From the NCBI GenBank assembly GCA_963810485.1, contig CAWENQ010000003.1:124001-188000 (forward strand): 64,000 bases of DNA, read 5' to 3'. The position numbers and the translations under genes were made by a program. Under the pieces are notes generated by a model that did not search any database, was not told where the DNA came from, and saw nothing but the letters and a program-made list of their open reading frames with translations. The first letter of the stretch is position 1; each line of letters starts with the position of its first letter. Shown in pieces: positions 17,820-28,224 of the stretch. The DNA comes from DATKFM01 sp963810485. Lineage in GTDB: Bacteria; Pseudomonadota; Alphaproteobacteria; Dongiales; Dongiaceae.

Positions 17820-19185
17820 ATGAATCTAGAAGATAAGACGCCAAACGAAATTGAGCCCAGCGATCCCGCCAATCAGGCGGCGTCCCTGGCGAACATGACG
17901 TTGAAATCGCCCAAGCCGGGCACCAACGGCGCCAAGCAGAAGCGGCCCCGCAAGGCCGCGGACGCCATGGGCGGCGCCGCTGCGAAGGACAAGCCTGCCA
18001 AGGGCAAGTCGCGCAAGAAGGCCTTGAGCTTCGACGATCTGGCGCAGGCTACTGAGCGCCAGCGCCAGCGCCAACGTCGTGTCGATCGCCGAAGCGCGCA
18101 GCGGCACGGAAGCCGGGGACATTCTCCCTGCAGACGCGCCGGCGGAGTTTGCAGATGCAAATGACGCCAATGTGCCGGAGGCCGTGACGTTAGCACCGGT
18201 GACGGCGCCCGAGCCCGAACCCGAGCCCATGTGGGAGGCTCCGCCCGTAGCGGCTGCGGAGATTCCGGCCGCTGAGATTCCCGTCGCAGAAGTTCCAGTT
18301 GCAGAAGTTCCAGTTGCGGAAATTGCCGCGGATATTGAACCGGCGCCAGTGGCGGAAGCCGCGCCGGCTCCCGAAGCCGATTCGATGGATGCGGCCCTGG
18401 AGCAGTCTCAGGCCCTGCTGGCGCAGGCGCTGGACGATGCCCTGGCCACCCAGGTTGAGACCGCCGCCGCCGAACCGGAACCAGTTGCGGCCGCACCGCT
18501 TTGGAGCGAGCCTGCCCCGGTCGCGGCACCCGCGCCGATGTCGGAGGCCCCGAAACCGGAGCCTGTAGCGGCTCCGGCCTACACCAATGGAAACGGCGTC
18601 CATGCGCCGGCGGAGGCCGCCCCGGCGGCCCCGGCAGAGGAAAGCAACGGCAGCAGCGCCGGCCGCTCGCGTTTCGAAGCGATCGCCGCTCGCGCGGCCC
18701 GCGCCCAAGGGACCCGGACGCAACCGGGCAGTGCCGTGCAGGCCGCCTTGGCGGCGCAGCAGCAGGCCGCCGAGAAGGCCCGCCAAGGCAACGATTTCTA
18801 CAGCTTCTGGGCGCAGCGCAAGAACGGGCGCCGCTTCCCGTCCTATGGCGATTTCGACGCCAAGCAGATCGCCGAGCTCTGGCCGAACACGATGCTGCTG
18901 TCTTGCGGCGCAGTCGGCGGCGGCAATGTCAATTTCACCCAGGTCATGCGCCTGACCGGCGCCGCCGCGACGGCGGAGCCGGCGGAGGAAGTCACCTTCA
19001 CGCCCATGCTGACCGAATGGATGCTCGCCATCGGCCGCGAGGCCGTGTCCGCCGGCAAGCCGGTGCAGGACATCGAGACGTTCCAGAACACGGTGGGCAG
19101 CTCGTCCTACCGGATCGTGGCGCTGCCGCTCGGCAATGAAGAGACGCAGGTCGACCACGTCCTCTGCAACCTCGCCCGCGCCTAG
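17820..19185 (+). CDS. Ala/Pro/Glu-rich protein with C-terminal PAS-like (PAS_5-type) domain, one extra base
   Basis: Read from the ATG at 17820 (MNLEDKTPNE), the frame must move one base near 18051; removing that base joins SFDDLAQA to LSASASANVVSIAEARSG. The corrected protein has 454 residues. The N-terminal third is basic and Lys-rich. The middle is low complexity with repeats of AE(I/V)PVA. The C-terminal 130 residues (FYSFWAQRKNGRRFPSYGDFD onward, ending in SSYRIVALPLG) resemble the PAS_5 domain found in many alphaproteobacterial proteins. Ligand and partners are unknown. It starts 29 bases after the RHH gene and closes the cluster at a strong terminator. Without the shift it would be two overlapping frames. 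Confidence 0.65.
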
Positions 19186-19213
19186 CGCCGCCGTTGCAGC
19201 CGATTGAGATCAA

Positions 19214-19244
19214 GGCGGCGGGCAGAAATGCCCGCCGCCTTTTT
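19214..19244 (+). terminator. Rho-independent terminator of the ParA/RHH/PAS cluster
   Basis: Perfect 10-base GC arms (GGCGGCGGGC and complement) around AGAAAT, followed by TTTTT. It lies 29 bases after the PAS-like gene stop. Confidence 0.9.
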
Positions 19245-19334
19245 GATTCCGCGCGTTGTAATAGTTGGTTCCGCTCGCGGGTTTGAGCGCGCAGATTCTG
19301 TCCGAAAGCTAGCACTGAATTGCAACTCCCATTG

Positions 19335-19736
19335 TCGCCTCGCTCCACGAAGTGGGGAGAGGCACGCGGCATCCGCGTTCAGCTGATGTGACATCCCTCT
19401 CCCGCTAGCGCGGGGACAGCAGTTGCAGCATTCCTGCGGAGGCATTCTCTCTTGTGCAATCCATACATCACGGGCTTCAAGTGATTGACGCCTCGCCCCA
19501 CGAAGTGGGGGAGAGGCAGGTGCTATCCGCGTTCAGCGGATCGCACCGGTGAGGGGTGGCGCCGGCATCACCGCGTGCACGCTTGCGGCCGTCCATGTGA
19601 GGCCAAGAGTAGTTGCGACACGGTGGTTGGTGCAAAGTCCGCCGCACTTGTGCACTCGGCCCTCACCCCGTCACATCCGCTGAACGCGGACGTGACATCC
19701 CTCTCCCGCTAGCGCGGGCGAGGGGACAGCAGTTGA
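19335..19736. repeat. Hairpin-rich dispersed repeats, three related copies
   Basis: Three related units lie at about 19335-19428, 19489-19560 and 19660-19736. Shared elements are CCCCAC-GAA-GTGGGG (or a variant), ATCCGC-GTTCA-GCGGAT, and CTCTCCCGC-TAGC-GCGGG, each able to form a small hairpin. The third unit carries ATCCGCTGAACGCGGA, related to the second unit in inverted orientation. The units fill most of the 635-base gap between the PAS-like and coiled-coil genes, whose transcripts converge here. They look like a non-coding intergenic repeat family. Confidence 0.75.
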
Positions 19737-19819
19737 GTATGCTAGTGGATGTATTCGTGTCGTAGCGCGTTCGCGGTGAACGCGACAGACCGAGAAATTC
19801 AGCGAGAACGAGAGCCGCT

Positions 19820-22800
19820 CTACCCGCCGCTGCCGGTGCGTAGTTCGGCGCCTTGCGCCAGCAGGCGCTCATATTCGAGACGCATGCGGTTTTCCGCATC
19901 GGTGACGCGGTCATCGGATTCCGCCTTCCACTTGGCGCGCGCGGCGGCCAGGCGCTTGGCCTCGCCATCCTTCCACAGGCGTTCCGCTTCGGCGATCTGG
20001 CCGCCGAACTGCGCCTTCAGCCGGATCTCCAACTCCTTCACGCGGCGGTCGGCATTCACCTGGAATTCCGACTGGGCGTCGATCAGACGATCGATCTCGC
20101 TGGATTCCCACTGGCGGCGCGCCTCGGCGATCGCGGCCTCACGCTGCGCCAGGAAGCGCGACTCGATATCGGCGACCTTGAGCTCGAATTTGGCATTGAG
20201 CGCGGCTTCGATGCTGCTGGCCAGGGCGCTGTCGCCGCCGCCACCGAGACCCTTGGTGCGCGCATCGACCATCCAGGCCTCGCGCGCCGCGGCAAAGCGC
20301 TGGTTCTCGTCGGCACGCCACTTGGCCTCGGCGGCGGAGAGCTGCTCTTCGTAGATCTCCTTGAACATCTCCTCGGCGATGGCGAAGCGCTGGTCCGTTT
20401 CGCTCTTCCATTTCGTTTCGGCGGCCTGCATGGCGGCCATGGCTTCCGCCGTGAGGGCGGCGCGCGTCTGGGCGACACGCATCTCCATGTCGGCCTTCCA
20501 TTTGGCCTCGAGCGCGGGATCGACCGTGGGCATGGCGCGCAGGCGCGCCTCCGCCAGCTTGAGCAACTCGACGGCTTGTTCCTTCTCGCGGCGCTCGGCG
20601 GCGACGCGCTGCTCTGCTTCGCCCTGCCACTTCATGCGCTCGGCGGCGACCGCGGCGGCAAGTTGGGAATCGCTCTGGCTGGTGAGTCTGCTCTGCGCCT
20701 CTTCGCGCAGGGCGAGATTGCGCTGTGAATCCTCGGCGCGGCGGACGGCGGCATCGCGCTCGGTTTCGAGCTGGGCGATGCGGATTTCCAGGGTCACCCA
20801 GTCGGTCGACATCGCGGATTCCGCGGCGGCCGGCTGCTGGGCCAGGCGGGCGACAGCCTCGTCGCGCTCGCGCGTCAGCTCGGCGATGCGCTGTTCGGAC
20901 TCGGTCGACGCGGCGGCGCGCGCCTCGTTGGCGGTGTGTGCCGTGGAATTGCGCCACTGGCTCTCCATCACGGCGATGCGCTGGCTGTGCTCCTTTTCCA
21001 AACGCTGGCCATTGGCCGCCATCATCGCATCGATGGAGGCGCGCATGCCGTCCATCTCCAGGGCATGCTCGGCCTTGAGGCGGGCCTCGAGCTCCGCGAC
21101 CAGTTTCGCCTGGGCGTTGGGATCGAATTTTGCCTTCGAACTCGGCCTCGGCAATGCGCCTGTCCGCTTCCGCCTGCCAATGCGCGCGCTCGGCGGCAAG
21201 TTTGAGATCGGCGGCTTCCTGCCAGAAGCGCTGCGCCTCGACGAGCTCGTCGGCGACGCGGATGCGCGTCTTCTCTTCCATGGCGAGCATCTGCTCGCGC
21301 AGCTTCTGCTCAGCTTCGGCGACCGCTACCCGCTGCTGCTCGGCGATCTGTTCCGGTGACGCGCCGGTGCCCGGCGTCATGGCTGCCCACTGGGATTGGG
21401 CGGCGCGCAAGCGCTCGGCTTCCGCGGTCTTCCAGGCGGCCTCTGCAGCGGCCAGCTTCTCGGCGACTTGGCGCTCGATGATGGCAGCCTGCTGCGTCTG
21501 GTAGTCCTTCACCTGCTTTTCGATCAACGCAAAGCGGCGCTCGGTCTGCGACTGCCAGGTGACGTGGGCGTCGTCGAGCCGCTTCTGCTCCGCGGATCTC
21601 CAGGCCGCCTCGGCATCGTGGCGGTGGCGCTCCTCGGCGGCTTTCCAGGCGGCCTGCGCCTCCTTGAAGCGCAGATCCTCCGCCGCCTTCCAAGCGGCTT
21701 CGGCGACTTTGAGCTGTTCTGCCGATGCGGGTCCGCCCGACGATGCGCTCTCCAGGCGCCGCCTGTCCTCGGCGGCCGTCAATTCTGCGCGCAGATCGTC
21801 GAGCCGCTTCTGCTCGCCGGTTTTCCAGGCGGCCTCGGCGGCTTGCAGGCGCTGCTCTTCGCCGGCCTTCCAATCTTCCTCGGCGGATTTAAGGCGCTTC
21901 TCTGCGCTCGCGGCCCATTCCTTCTCCGCGGCGGCCAGACGCTCCTGCTCGACGGCCCGTTGCGCCTTGGCGTCCTTCGGCGTCGCTGCCTGCAATTCGA
22001 CGAGCTTGGCCTCGGCGGCATGCAGCTTCTGCAGATCCTCGATATGCTGCAATTCCAGCTCCGAGAATTTCTTCTCGTACTGTTTGCCGAACTCTTTCTC
22101 CGAGGCCTTCAGGCGCTGCGCTTCTTCCGAGCGCCAGACAGCCTCCATGACCGCGAGTTCTGTCTCCACCCGTTCCTTGACCAGCTTATCGACATCGGTG
22201 CTCGATGCGCCGCCTGAAGCCGACCCGGAACCAGCCTTGCCGCTTTCCTTCTCCCATTGCGCCTTAGCTTCTTTCAGGCGCTCGGCCTCGCCGGTCTTCC
22301 ACTTCTTCTCGCTGTCGGCGAGGACCTTGAGGAATTCCTCCTGCCACTTCTGCTGCGAGGCGGCCATCTTCTTCTGGACGATCATGTCGACGTCCAGACT
22401 GCCGGGGTCCTTGATCCGGGAGTCGAATTCCTTCTGCATCTCCGCCCGCATCGTCTTGATGCGTTCGGCTTCGGTGGCCTTCCAGCGGTTCTCGGCGTCC
22501 ACCAGGGCGCCAACAGCTTCTTCCTGCCACTTCGCCTGCGCCGAGCGCATGCGCTCGATGACGATGCCTTCGAGATCGACGGCGGGTACGGCGCTCGCCA
22601 TATCCTTCAGCAGGCGATCCTTTTCTTCGCTCCATTCCTTGCGGGCGGCGTCGAGCTTCTCCTTCTCCGCCTTCTTCCAGCGCCCCTCGGCGTCGGAGAT
22701 GGCGTTGAGCGCTTCGGTCTGCCAGCGCGTCTGCATCGAGGCGATGCGCTCGCGAACCACCTGCTCCACATCGACCTGCGGTACGCCGGCCACGGCCTCT

Positions 22801-24116
22801 TGCATCCGAAGCTCGGAGTTGGACTGCCATTCGCGGCGCGCGGACTCGAGGCGGGCTGCTTCCGCCTCTTTCCATTTGGCTTCGGCCTGCGCCAGGCCCT
22901 CGAGCGCGTCGCGCTGCCACTTTGCTTGCGAGGAGGCCAACCGTTCCTTGATGACTGCTTCGATTTCATCGGTCGCGGGCTTGGATTCGACGGACTTGGC
23001 TTCAATCTCGCCCAGCCATTTCAGCTTTGCCTGGCCCAAGCGGTTGGCTTCTTCGGCCTGGAAGGCGGCCTGCGCCGCGGTCAGGCGGGCGGCTTCGTCG
23101 GCCTGCCACTCCTTGCGTGCCGCCGCCAGCTTGTCCACCAGCTGGGCGCGGTACTTGACCTCGGCGTCGGAAATCTTCTGCGCGGCTTCCTGCTGCAGCC
23201 GCGTCTCTTCCGCCGTCATGCGGATCCGCACCGTGGCCTCGATGTCGGCCGGTGCCGCGCGGCCCGTGCCCGCGCCGGTACCGCGCGAGGCACTCTTCGC
23301 CTTCCAGCGCGCCTTTGCGTCTTCCAGCTTTTCCGTGAGCTGCTCGCGGAATCGCGCTTCGGCGGCGATCAGCCGCTGCTCCTCCTGCATGCGCGTTTCG
23401 GCGACCGCCTGGGCGACCTTGCCCTCTGTCTCGAGCATCCATTCGGCGCGCGCTTCGGCGAGGCGGCGCTCTTCGTGGGCGCGCCATTCCTCCTCGGCGT
23501 CTTTGATCCGGCGGCGCTCTTCCTCTTCCTTCTGCTCGGCGCTGAACAGCGCCTGCAGGCTGGCGGAAGAGCGTTGGCCTTCGAAAGCCGCCGCCGACTC
23601 CTCATCGAAGTTCAGGGCATTTTTCTTGTTCAGCTTGATGTCGCCGAGGCCGCGGGCCTTTGCCAGGGCGTCTTTCAGGGCGCCGAGCTGGGCCGGCTCG
23701 CCCTTGCCGTCATCGGCCTGAATCGCCGTGAAGGCCGACTGAGAGCCTTTGTCCGAGAGCAGAATATCGAACTTGTGGATGGTGCTGGCGTAGTCGAACC
23801 CGTCCGGGTCCGGCATCAGGATGCGGACGGAGATCGGGAAGCTGTCGGAATTGTCGTCTATCGGAGCGATGAAGACGACGTCTTCGGTCTCCGAGAGTTT
23901 CAACGACCAGGTGTTGTTGGAATTGCCCTGGCCGCCGGTCAGCAGGGAGCCCGGCGGCAGGTCCTCGATTTTGATGATGGCCTTGGGGTCGAGGTTAAGA
24001 TTGACCAGTGAGGCCGCGAGATCGATCGGAATGCAACGCCGGTTCCGGAGGCTGGATGGATCAGCCGCCGCAACGGCGTCGCCGTCCGAATCCGCTACCT
24101 CGCGAAACTTCTTCAT
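19820..24116 (-). CDS. Giant Trp-patterned coiled-coil protein (about 1431 residues), one extra base
   Basis: Starts MKKFREVADSDGD at 24116. The frame moves once near 21134 (GAA, extra G, GCA), giving 994 plus 437 codons. Residues about 30-130 form a beta-rich module (IKIEDLPPGSLLTGG, NTWSLKL, FPISVRILMPD) that loosely resembles Ig-like repeats of bacterial adhesins. From about 180 to the end the protein is almost entirely charged helix with Trp every 15 residues, for example W-KAAEDLRFKEAQAA-W. The central part adds a 61-66-residue super-repeat with QxKWQ and DAExxWK. There is no signal peptide or membrane segment. A 15-residue period suits a slightly right-handed or straight coiled coil. 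A structural or scaffold role is likely; no homologue is recognised. Confidence 0.75.
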
Positions 24117-24427
24117 TCGTCAATCTCGGAAGGGCAAGTGGCCTCCGGCCGCCCACGGGCCGCCAATCCCTTACCATACTGTTAGGATGGTAAAGCCCCC
24201 GTAAAAATCGGGGAATTTCAATCATCTTTTGGCTGATGTTAACCGTGCGTTAAGCACGAAAAAGTCGACGTCCGGAGCAATTTTCGTGCGTCAGATTAAC
24301 CAATCAACCATAAATGCTGATGCTTGGTTACCTCGCATCGCTTTGTTCCGGTGTTGCGCCAATGTTTTTTAATAAACGATTGTATTAATTTATATATCTG
24401 GAAGGCGGGCAGCTGCCGGCCGGACGC
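24117..24427. promoter_or_regulatory. AT-rich region upstream of the coiled-coil gene
   Basis: About 310 bases with no gene. The part around 24230-24400 is unusually AT-rich for this genome (for example TTAATTTATATAT) and probably contains the promoter for the minus-strand coiled-coil gene. It also holds the inverted repeat at 24254-24289 and a small CCCCG-TAAAAAT-CGGGG hairpin near 24188-24205. Confidence 0.45.
24254..24289. promoter_or_regulatory. Inverted repeat upstream of the coiled-coil gene
   Basis: GCACGAAAA at 24254-24262 and its exact complement TTTTCGTGC at 24281-24289, separated by 18 bases. It lies about 140-170 bases before the coiled-coil start. It could be an operator or a leader hairpin; neither is proved by sequence. 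Confidence 0.35.
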
Positions 24428-24550
24428 TCAGCGAATCATGCGCTCGATCGCCTCCGATTCGAATTCGGCCTCCTGGAAATGCAGGCGGCACAAGGCGAGG
24501 CGGATGAACGCATCGTCGTAGCCGATCTGCTTGCCGGCCTCGTCGTCCAA
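24428..24550 (-). CDS. Possible small protein downstream of soxG
   Basis: A 40-residue frame from a TTG at 24550 ends at 24428 with protein-like sequence (GYDDAFIRLALCRLHFQEAE). The coding pattern extends upstream of the TTG (LDISGFSASFRALDDEAG) but no ATG or GTG start exists before an in-frame stop near 24620. It is either a real small gene with a rare start or a remnant. Weakly supported. Confidence 0.25.
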   Translation of the reverse strand: MDDEAGKQIGYDDAFIRLALCRLHFQEAEFESEAIERMIR

Positions 24551-24614
24551 AGCGCGGAAAGAGGCGGAAAAGCCCGAAATATCGAGGTTTTTCGAGATTC
24601 TGCGGGACGCTCCG

Positions 24615-25223
24615 CTAGGCTAGGACGACAGTCTTGTACTCGCGCCCCGCGCTGTCCATCCAGAGCCAGAGATGCTCGGCGAAGCTGTTGAGGACGACGA
24701 CCTCGTAGCTCGGCGCGTCGTCGAGCTGGCGCAGAATGATGTTGGCGCCGGCGATGTGGGACTGGGCGCAATGGCCGCTCTGGAATTCCCGGGGATGCAG
24801 GTCGAGAGGCACGCCTTTCTGCAGCAGGTCCCGGGCGCGCGGGCCCTGGATCAGGATGGAAATGCGGGCTTCGCTGACGTCAGTCACGGCGGCGTGCTGG
24901 CCAGCCAGCGCAGCGCGCAATTCTGTGACGAGATCCGCGCCTTGGCCATCAGGCCCGACGATCAGCCACTCGTCCGGACCGAGCCAGAGGCAGGCGCGGT
25001 CACCCGAGGCGGTGAAGCGGTTGGCCTGGACAGGGATGTCCAGACCGCTGGCGGTTTTCACGCCGTTGATGAAGGCCGGATTGCCGCTGTCGCCGCGCAG
25101 ATTGAGCTGCATCCGGTGGGCGCGCTCGCCCAGGCCCAGTTCGGCATCGCCGATCCCGTCGACCGCCTTGGCGAGCAGGGCGCGGTGGGTGAGGGGGCTG
25201 CGGCGCAGATAAGCTTCAACCAT
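24615..25223 (-). CDS. soxG: Sarcosine oxidase gamma subunit
   Basis: 202 residues, normal for SoxG. Matches include MVEAYLRRSPLTHR at the start, LWLGPDEWLIVGPDG in the middle and the late GCRLDLHPREF-like segment (here GVPLDLHPREFQSGHCAQS), with the GcvT-like fold of this subunit. It is the smallest structural subunit of the heterotetrameric enzyme and helps shape the folate tunnel. It overlaps the soxA stop by 8 bases, so translation is coupled. Last gene of soxBDAG. Confidence 0.92.
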   Translation of the reverse strand: MVEAYLRRSPLTHRALLAKAVDGIGDAELGLGERAHRMQLNLRGDSGNPAFINGVKTASGLDIPVQANRFTASGDRACLWLGPDEWLIVGPDGQGADLVTELRAALAGQHAAVTDVSEARISILIQGPRARDLLQKGVPLDLHPREFQSGHCAQSHIAGANIILRQLDDAPSYEVVVLNSFAEHLWLWMDSAGREYKTVVLA

Positions 25224-28200
25224 CGATGCGCTTCCCCTCGAGATCGAAGAACCGGGGCTCTATCACCTTGGCGCGGATCACCCGGTCTGCCAGCGGGATA
25301 TGCACCGTCTCCCCCATGCGGTTGCGGCCATTCTTCAGCAGCGCCATGGCGATCGAGCGGCCGACATTGGGACTGTAGTAGCTGGAGGTGACATGGCCGA
25401 GCATGGCCATCGGCGGCTTGTCCTTGAGCTCCGCCACCACCTGGCCGCCCTCGGGAATGACCTCGCTGGGGTTCTCGGTCTCCAGGCCCACCAGATGCTT
25501 GCGGTCGGCGCGGACGGTGTCGGCGCGAGCCAGGGCCCGCTTGCCCAGGAAATCCTTCTTCTTCTTGCTGACAATCCAGTCCATGCCCAGATCCTGCGGC
25601 GTCACCGTGCCGTCGGTTTCCTGGCCGACAATGACGAAGCCCTTCTCGCAGCGCAGGACATGCATGGCTTCTGTGCCATAGGGCGTGACGCCGTACTTTT
25701 CGCCGGCGGTCATCAGCGCCTGCCACAGCGCCAGGGCATAGCTGGGCGCGACATTGATCTCGTAGGACAGCTCGCCGGTGAAGCTGATGCGATAGACCCG
25801 CGCCGGGATGCCGGCGACCTGGCCGTCGCGGAACGACATGAAGGGAAACTGCTTCGCATCCAGGTCGATGTCCTTGGTCAGTTCGCCCAGCAGCTTGCGC
25901 GCGAACGGCCCATTGACCGCAACGGTGGACCATTGCTCGGTCACGCTGGTGCAGTACACCCGCAAATCGGGCCATTCCGTCTGCAGCCAGTTCTCCAGCC
26001 AGCCCAGCACCCGCGCCGCGCCACCCGATGTGGTGGTCATGTGGAAGTGATGCTCGCCAAGGCGCGAGGTGACGCCATCGTCGAAGATCATGCCGTCCTC
26101 GCCCAGCATGAAGCCGTAACGGCAGCGGCCGATTTCGAGATTGCTCCAGGCGTTGCAATAGACCCAGTTCAGCAGCTCGACGGAGTCAGGCCCCTGGATA
26201 TCGATCTTGCCCAGCGTCGAGGCATCCATGATGCCGACACCTGAACGCGTCGCCTTGACCTCGCGATTGACCGCGTCATGCATGCTCTCGCCCGAGCGCG
26301 GGTAATACCAGGGGCGGCGCCACTGGCCGACATTCTCCCATTTGGCGCCGGCGTTCTCATGCCAGTGATGCAGCGCCGTGCGGCGCAGCGGATCCATCAA
26401 ATCGCCGCGCTCATGGCCGCCGAAGACGCCGATGGTGACGGGCGAATAGGCTGGCCGAAAAGTTGTCGTGCCGACCTGCGGGATATCGCGGCCCAGCTTC
26501 TGCGCCATGATCGCCAGCGCGTTGACGTTGCTGGTCTTCCCCTGGTCGGTGCCCATGCCCATGGTGGTGTAGCGCTTCAGATGCTCGACCGAGCGGTAGC
26601 CTTCGCGCTCCGCCAGCAGCACGTCGGCTGCCGTGGCGTCATTCTGATGGTCGACAAAGAACTTGGCGCCATGGCCGACCGGATTGACTGACGGGACCAC
26701 CCAAATCGGGCGCAGCGGGGCTTCCGCTGCTGCCGGCTCAGCGCGGGGTGTGGTGCCGGGATCGCCGGCAAATCCGGCGTCCCGCGCAGCACCGCGACCG
26801 GCGTCGAAGCCTTCAGACAGGCAATCGGCAAGGGCGAAGCTGCCCTTCGCCGCACCGGCCGAACGCCCCTTTTGGACCGACCTGTCTGGCACGAAGCCGG
26901 CGATGTTCTCGTCGAAGCGCAGCTTGCCGCCAGATTGCGAGAACAGATGCACCGTCGGATTCCAGCCGCCGGAATGCAGGACGAGATCGCATTCGATCTC
27001 CCGCACGGCACCGATGACACTGTCACCGGCTTCGCTCATCCGCACGACCGAGACCGCGCCGACGCGCTTGCGGCCCTTGGTGCCGGTGATGGCGTGTCCG
27101 GCCAGCACTTCGATGTTGCGCCCGCGCACGGCACTGACTGCAGCGCCGTCGGCATTGGCGCGGAGATCGACGATGGCGGCGACGGTTGCGCCCGCCTGCG
27201 CCAGGTCGACCGCTGCCTGATAGGCGCTGTCATTGTTGGTCATCACCATCACGCGGCGGCCCGGCAGCGCGCCGTAGCGGTTGGCGTAGGTTCGCGCCGC
27301 GCCAGCGAGCATGATGCCGGGCCGGTCGTTGTCGGCGAACACCAGCGGCCGTTCGATGGCGCCGGTGGCCAGCACCACCTGCTTGGCACGGACTTTCCAG
27401 AGACGCTGGCGATAGGTGGCGTTGCCCGGCGGCAGGTGATCGCCCGTACGCTCGACCAGCCAGACGGAATTGTGGTCGTAGTAGCCGTAGGCCGTGGTGC
27501 GCGGCAGCACGCGCACGTCCGGCATGTCCGCCAGTTCGGCCGTGGCGTCCGCGATCCAATCCGACGCCGGCTTACCGTCGACCTCGTCATTGCCGCTGAG
27601 CAGTGTGCCGCCGAATTCCTGCTGCTCGTCGCAGAGTATGACCCGGGCGCCGCTGCGGCCGGCGGCCAGCGCCGCCGCCAATCCCGCGGGTCCGCCACCC
27701 ACCACCAGCACATCGCAATGGGCGAAAGTCTTGTCGTAATGGTCGGGATCCGGCTCCTCGGGCGCGACGCCCAGACCCGCCGCGCGGCGGATGAAGTATT
27801 CGTACTTCATCCAGAAACTGGGCGGCCACATGAACGTCTTGTAGTAGAAACCGGCCGGAAACAGCTTCGACAGCACGCTGTTGGCTTCGCCGATATCGAA
27901 CTCCACCGAGGGCCAGCAATTCTGGCTGCTCGCGATCAGGCCCTCATAAAGTTCGACCTGTGTCGCCCGAAGGTTCGGTTCGGTGCGCGCACCGCTGCCG
28001 ACCTGAACCAGGGCATTCGGCTCCTCAGAGCCCGCCGTCATGATGCCGCGCGGCCGGTGATATTTGAAGCTGCGGCCCACCAGCGCCACGCCATTGGCCA
28101 GCAGCGCCGAAGCCAGGGTGTCGCCCTGATAGCCCGTCAGCCGCTTGCCGTTGAAGGTGAAGGCAATCGGTTTGGTCCGGTCGATGCGCCCGCCTTCGGG

Positions 28201-28224
28201 CAGTCGATTGGCTTGGCCGTTCAT
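25216..28224 (-). CDS. soxA: Sarcosine oxidase alpha subunit
   Basis: 1002 residues, full length. It carries an N-terminal ferredoxin-like region (FTFNGKRLTGYQGDTLASALLANG), NAD-binding VLVVGGGPAGLAAALAAGRSG at about 175-195, and a C-terminal GcvT-like folate domain (TSRLGEHHFHMTTTSGGA, RISFTGELSYEINV). The subunit supplies NAD and tetrahydrofolate sites. Together with SoxB, SoxD and SoxG it oxidises sarcosine to glycine, giving 5,10-methylene-tetrahydrofolate and hydrogen peroxide. Start codon overlaps the soxD stop by 4 bases. Unlike soxB and soxD it reads through without any shift. Confidence 0.95.
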   Translation of the reverse strand: MNGQANRLPEGGRIDRTKPIAFTFNGKRLTGYQGDTLASALLANGVALVGRSFKYHRPRGIMTAGSEEPNALVQVGSGARTEPNLRATQVELYEGLIASSQNCWPSVEFDIGEANSVLSKLFPAGFYYKTFMWPPSFWMKYEYFIRRAAGLGVAPEEPDPDHYDKTFAHCDVLVVGGGPAGLAAALAAGRSGARVILCDEQQEFGGTLLSGNDEVDGKPASDWIADATAELADMPDVRVLPRTTAYGYYDHNSVWLVERTGDHLPPGNATYRQRLWKVRAKQVVLATGAIERPLVFADNDRPGIMLAGAARTYANRYGALPGRRVMVMTNNDSAYQAAVDLAQAGATVAAIVDLRANADGAAVSAVRGRNIEVLAGHAITGTKGRKRVGAVSVVRMSEAGDSVIGAVREIECDLVLHSGGWNPTVHLFSQSGGKLRFDENIAGFVPDRSVQKGRSAGAAKGSFALADCLSEGFDAGRGAARDAGFAGDPGTTPRAEPAAAEAPLRPIWVVPSVNPVGHGAKFFVDHQNDATAADVLLAEREGYRSVEHLKRYTTMGMGTDQGKTSNVNALAIMAQKLGRDIPQVGTTTFRPAYSPVTIGVFGGHERGDLMDPLRRTALHHWHENAGAKWENVGQWRRPWYYPRSGESMHDAVNREVKATRSGVGIMDASTLGKIDIQGPDSVELLNWVYCNAWSNLEIGRCRYGFMLGEDGMIFDDGVTSRLGEHHFHMTTTSGGAARVLGWLENWLQTEWPDLRVYCTSVTEQWSTVAVNGPFARKLLGELTKDIDLDAKQFPFMSFRDGQVAGIPARVYRISFTGELSYEINVAPSYALALWQALMTAGEKYGVTPYGTEAMHVLRCEKGFVIVGQETDGTVTPQDLGMDWIVSKKKKDFLGKRALARADTVRADRKHLVGLETENPSEVIPEGGQVVAELKDKPPMAMLGHVTSSYYSPNVGRSIAMALLKNGRNRMGETVHIPLADRVIRAKVIEPRFFDLEGKRIDG

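Noticed and set aside
18250..18350. Short tandem DNA repeats that might suggest a CRISPR array or VNTR
   Set aside because: They are in-frame codons for a low-complexity AEIPVA/AEVPVA peptide. There are no spacers of constant length and no cas genes.
18190..19158. 322-codon minus-strand frame
   Set aside because: Antisense to the PAS-like gene, whose C-terminal domain and terminator support the plus strand.
21559..24011. Long plus-strand open frames of 584-720 codons
   Set aside because: They mirror the Trp-patterned coiled-coil gene. The products are Ser/Ala/Arg or Leu/Gly-rich repeats caused by the repetitive codons of the real gene.
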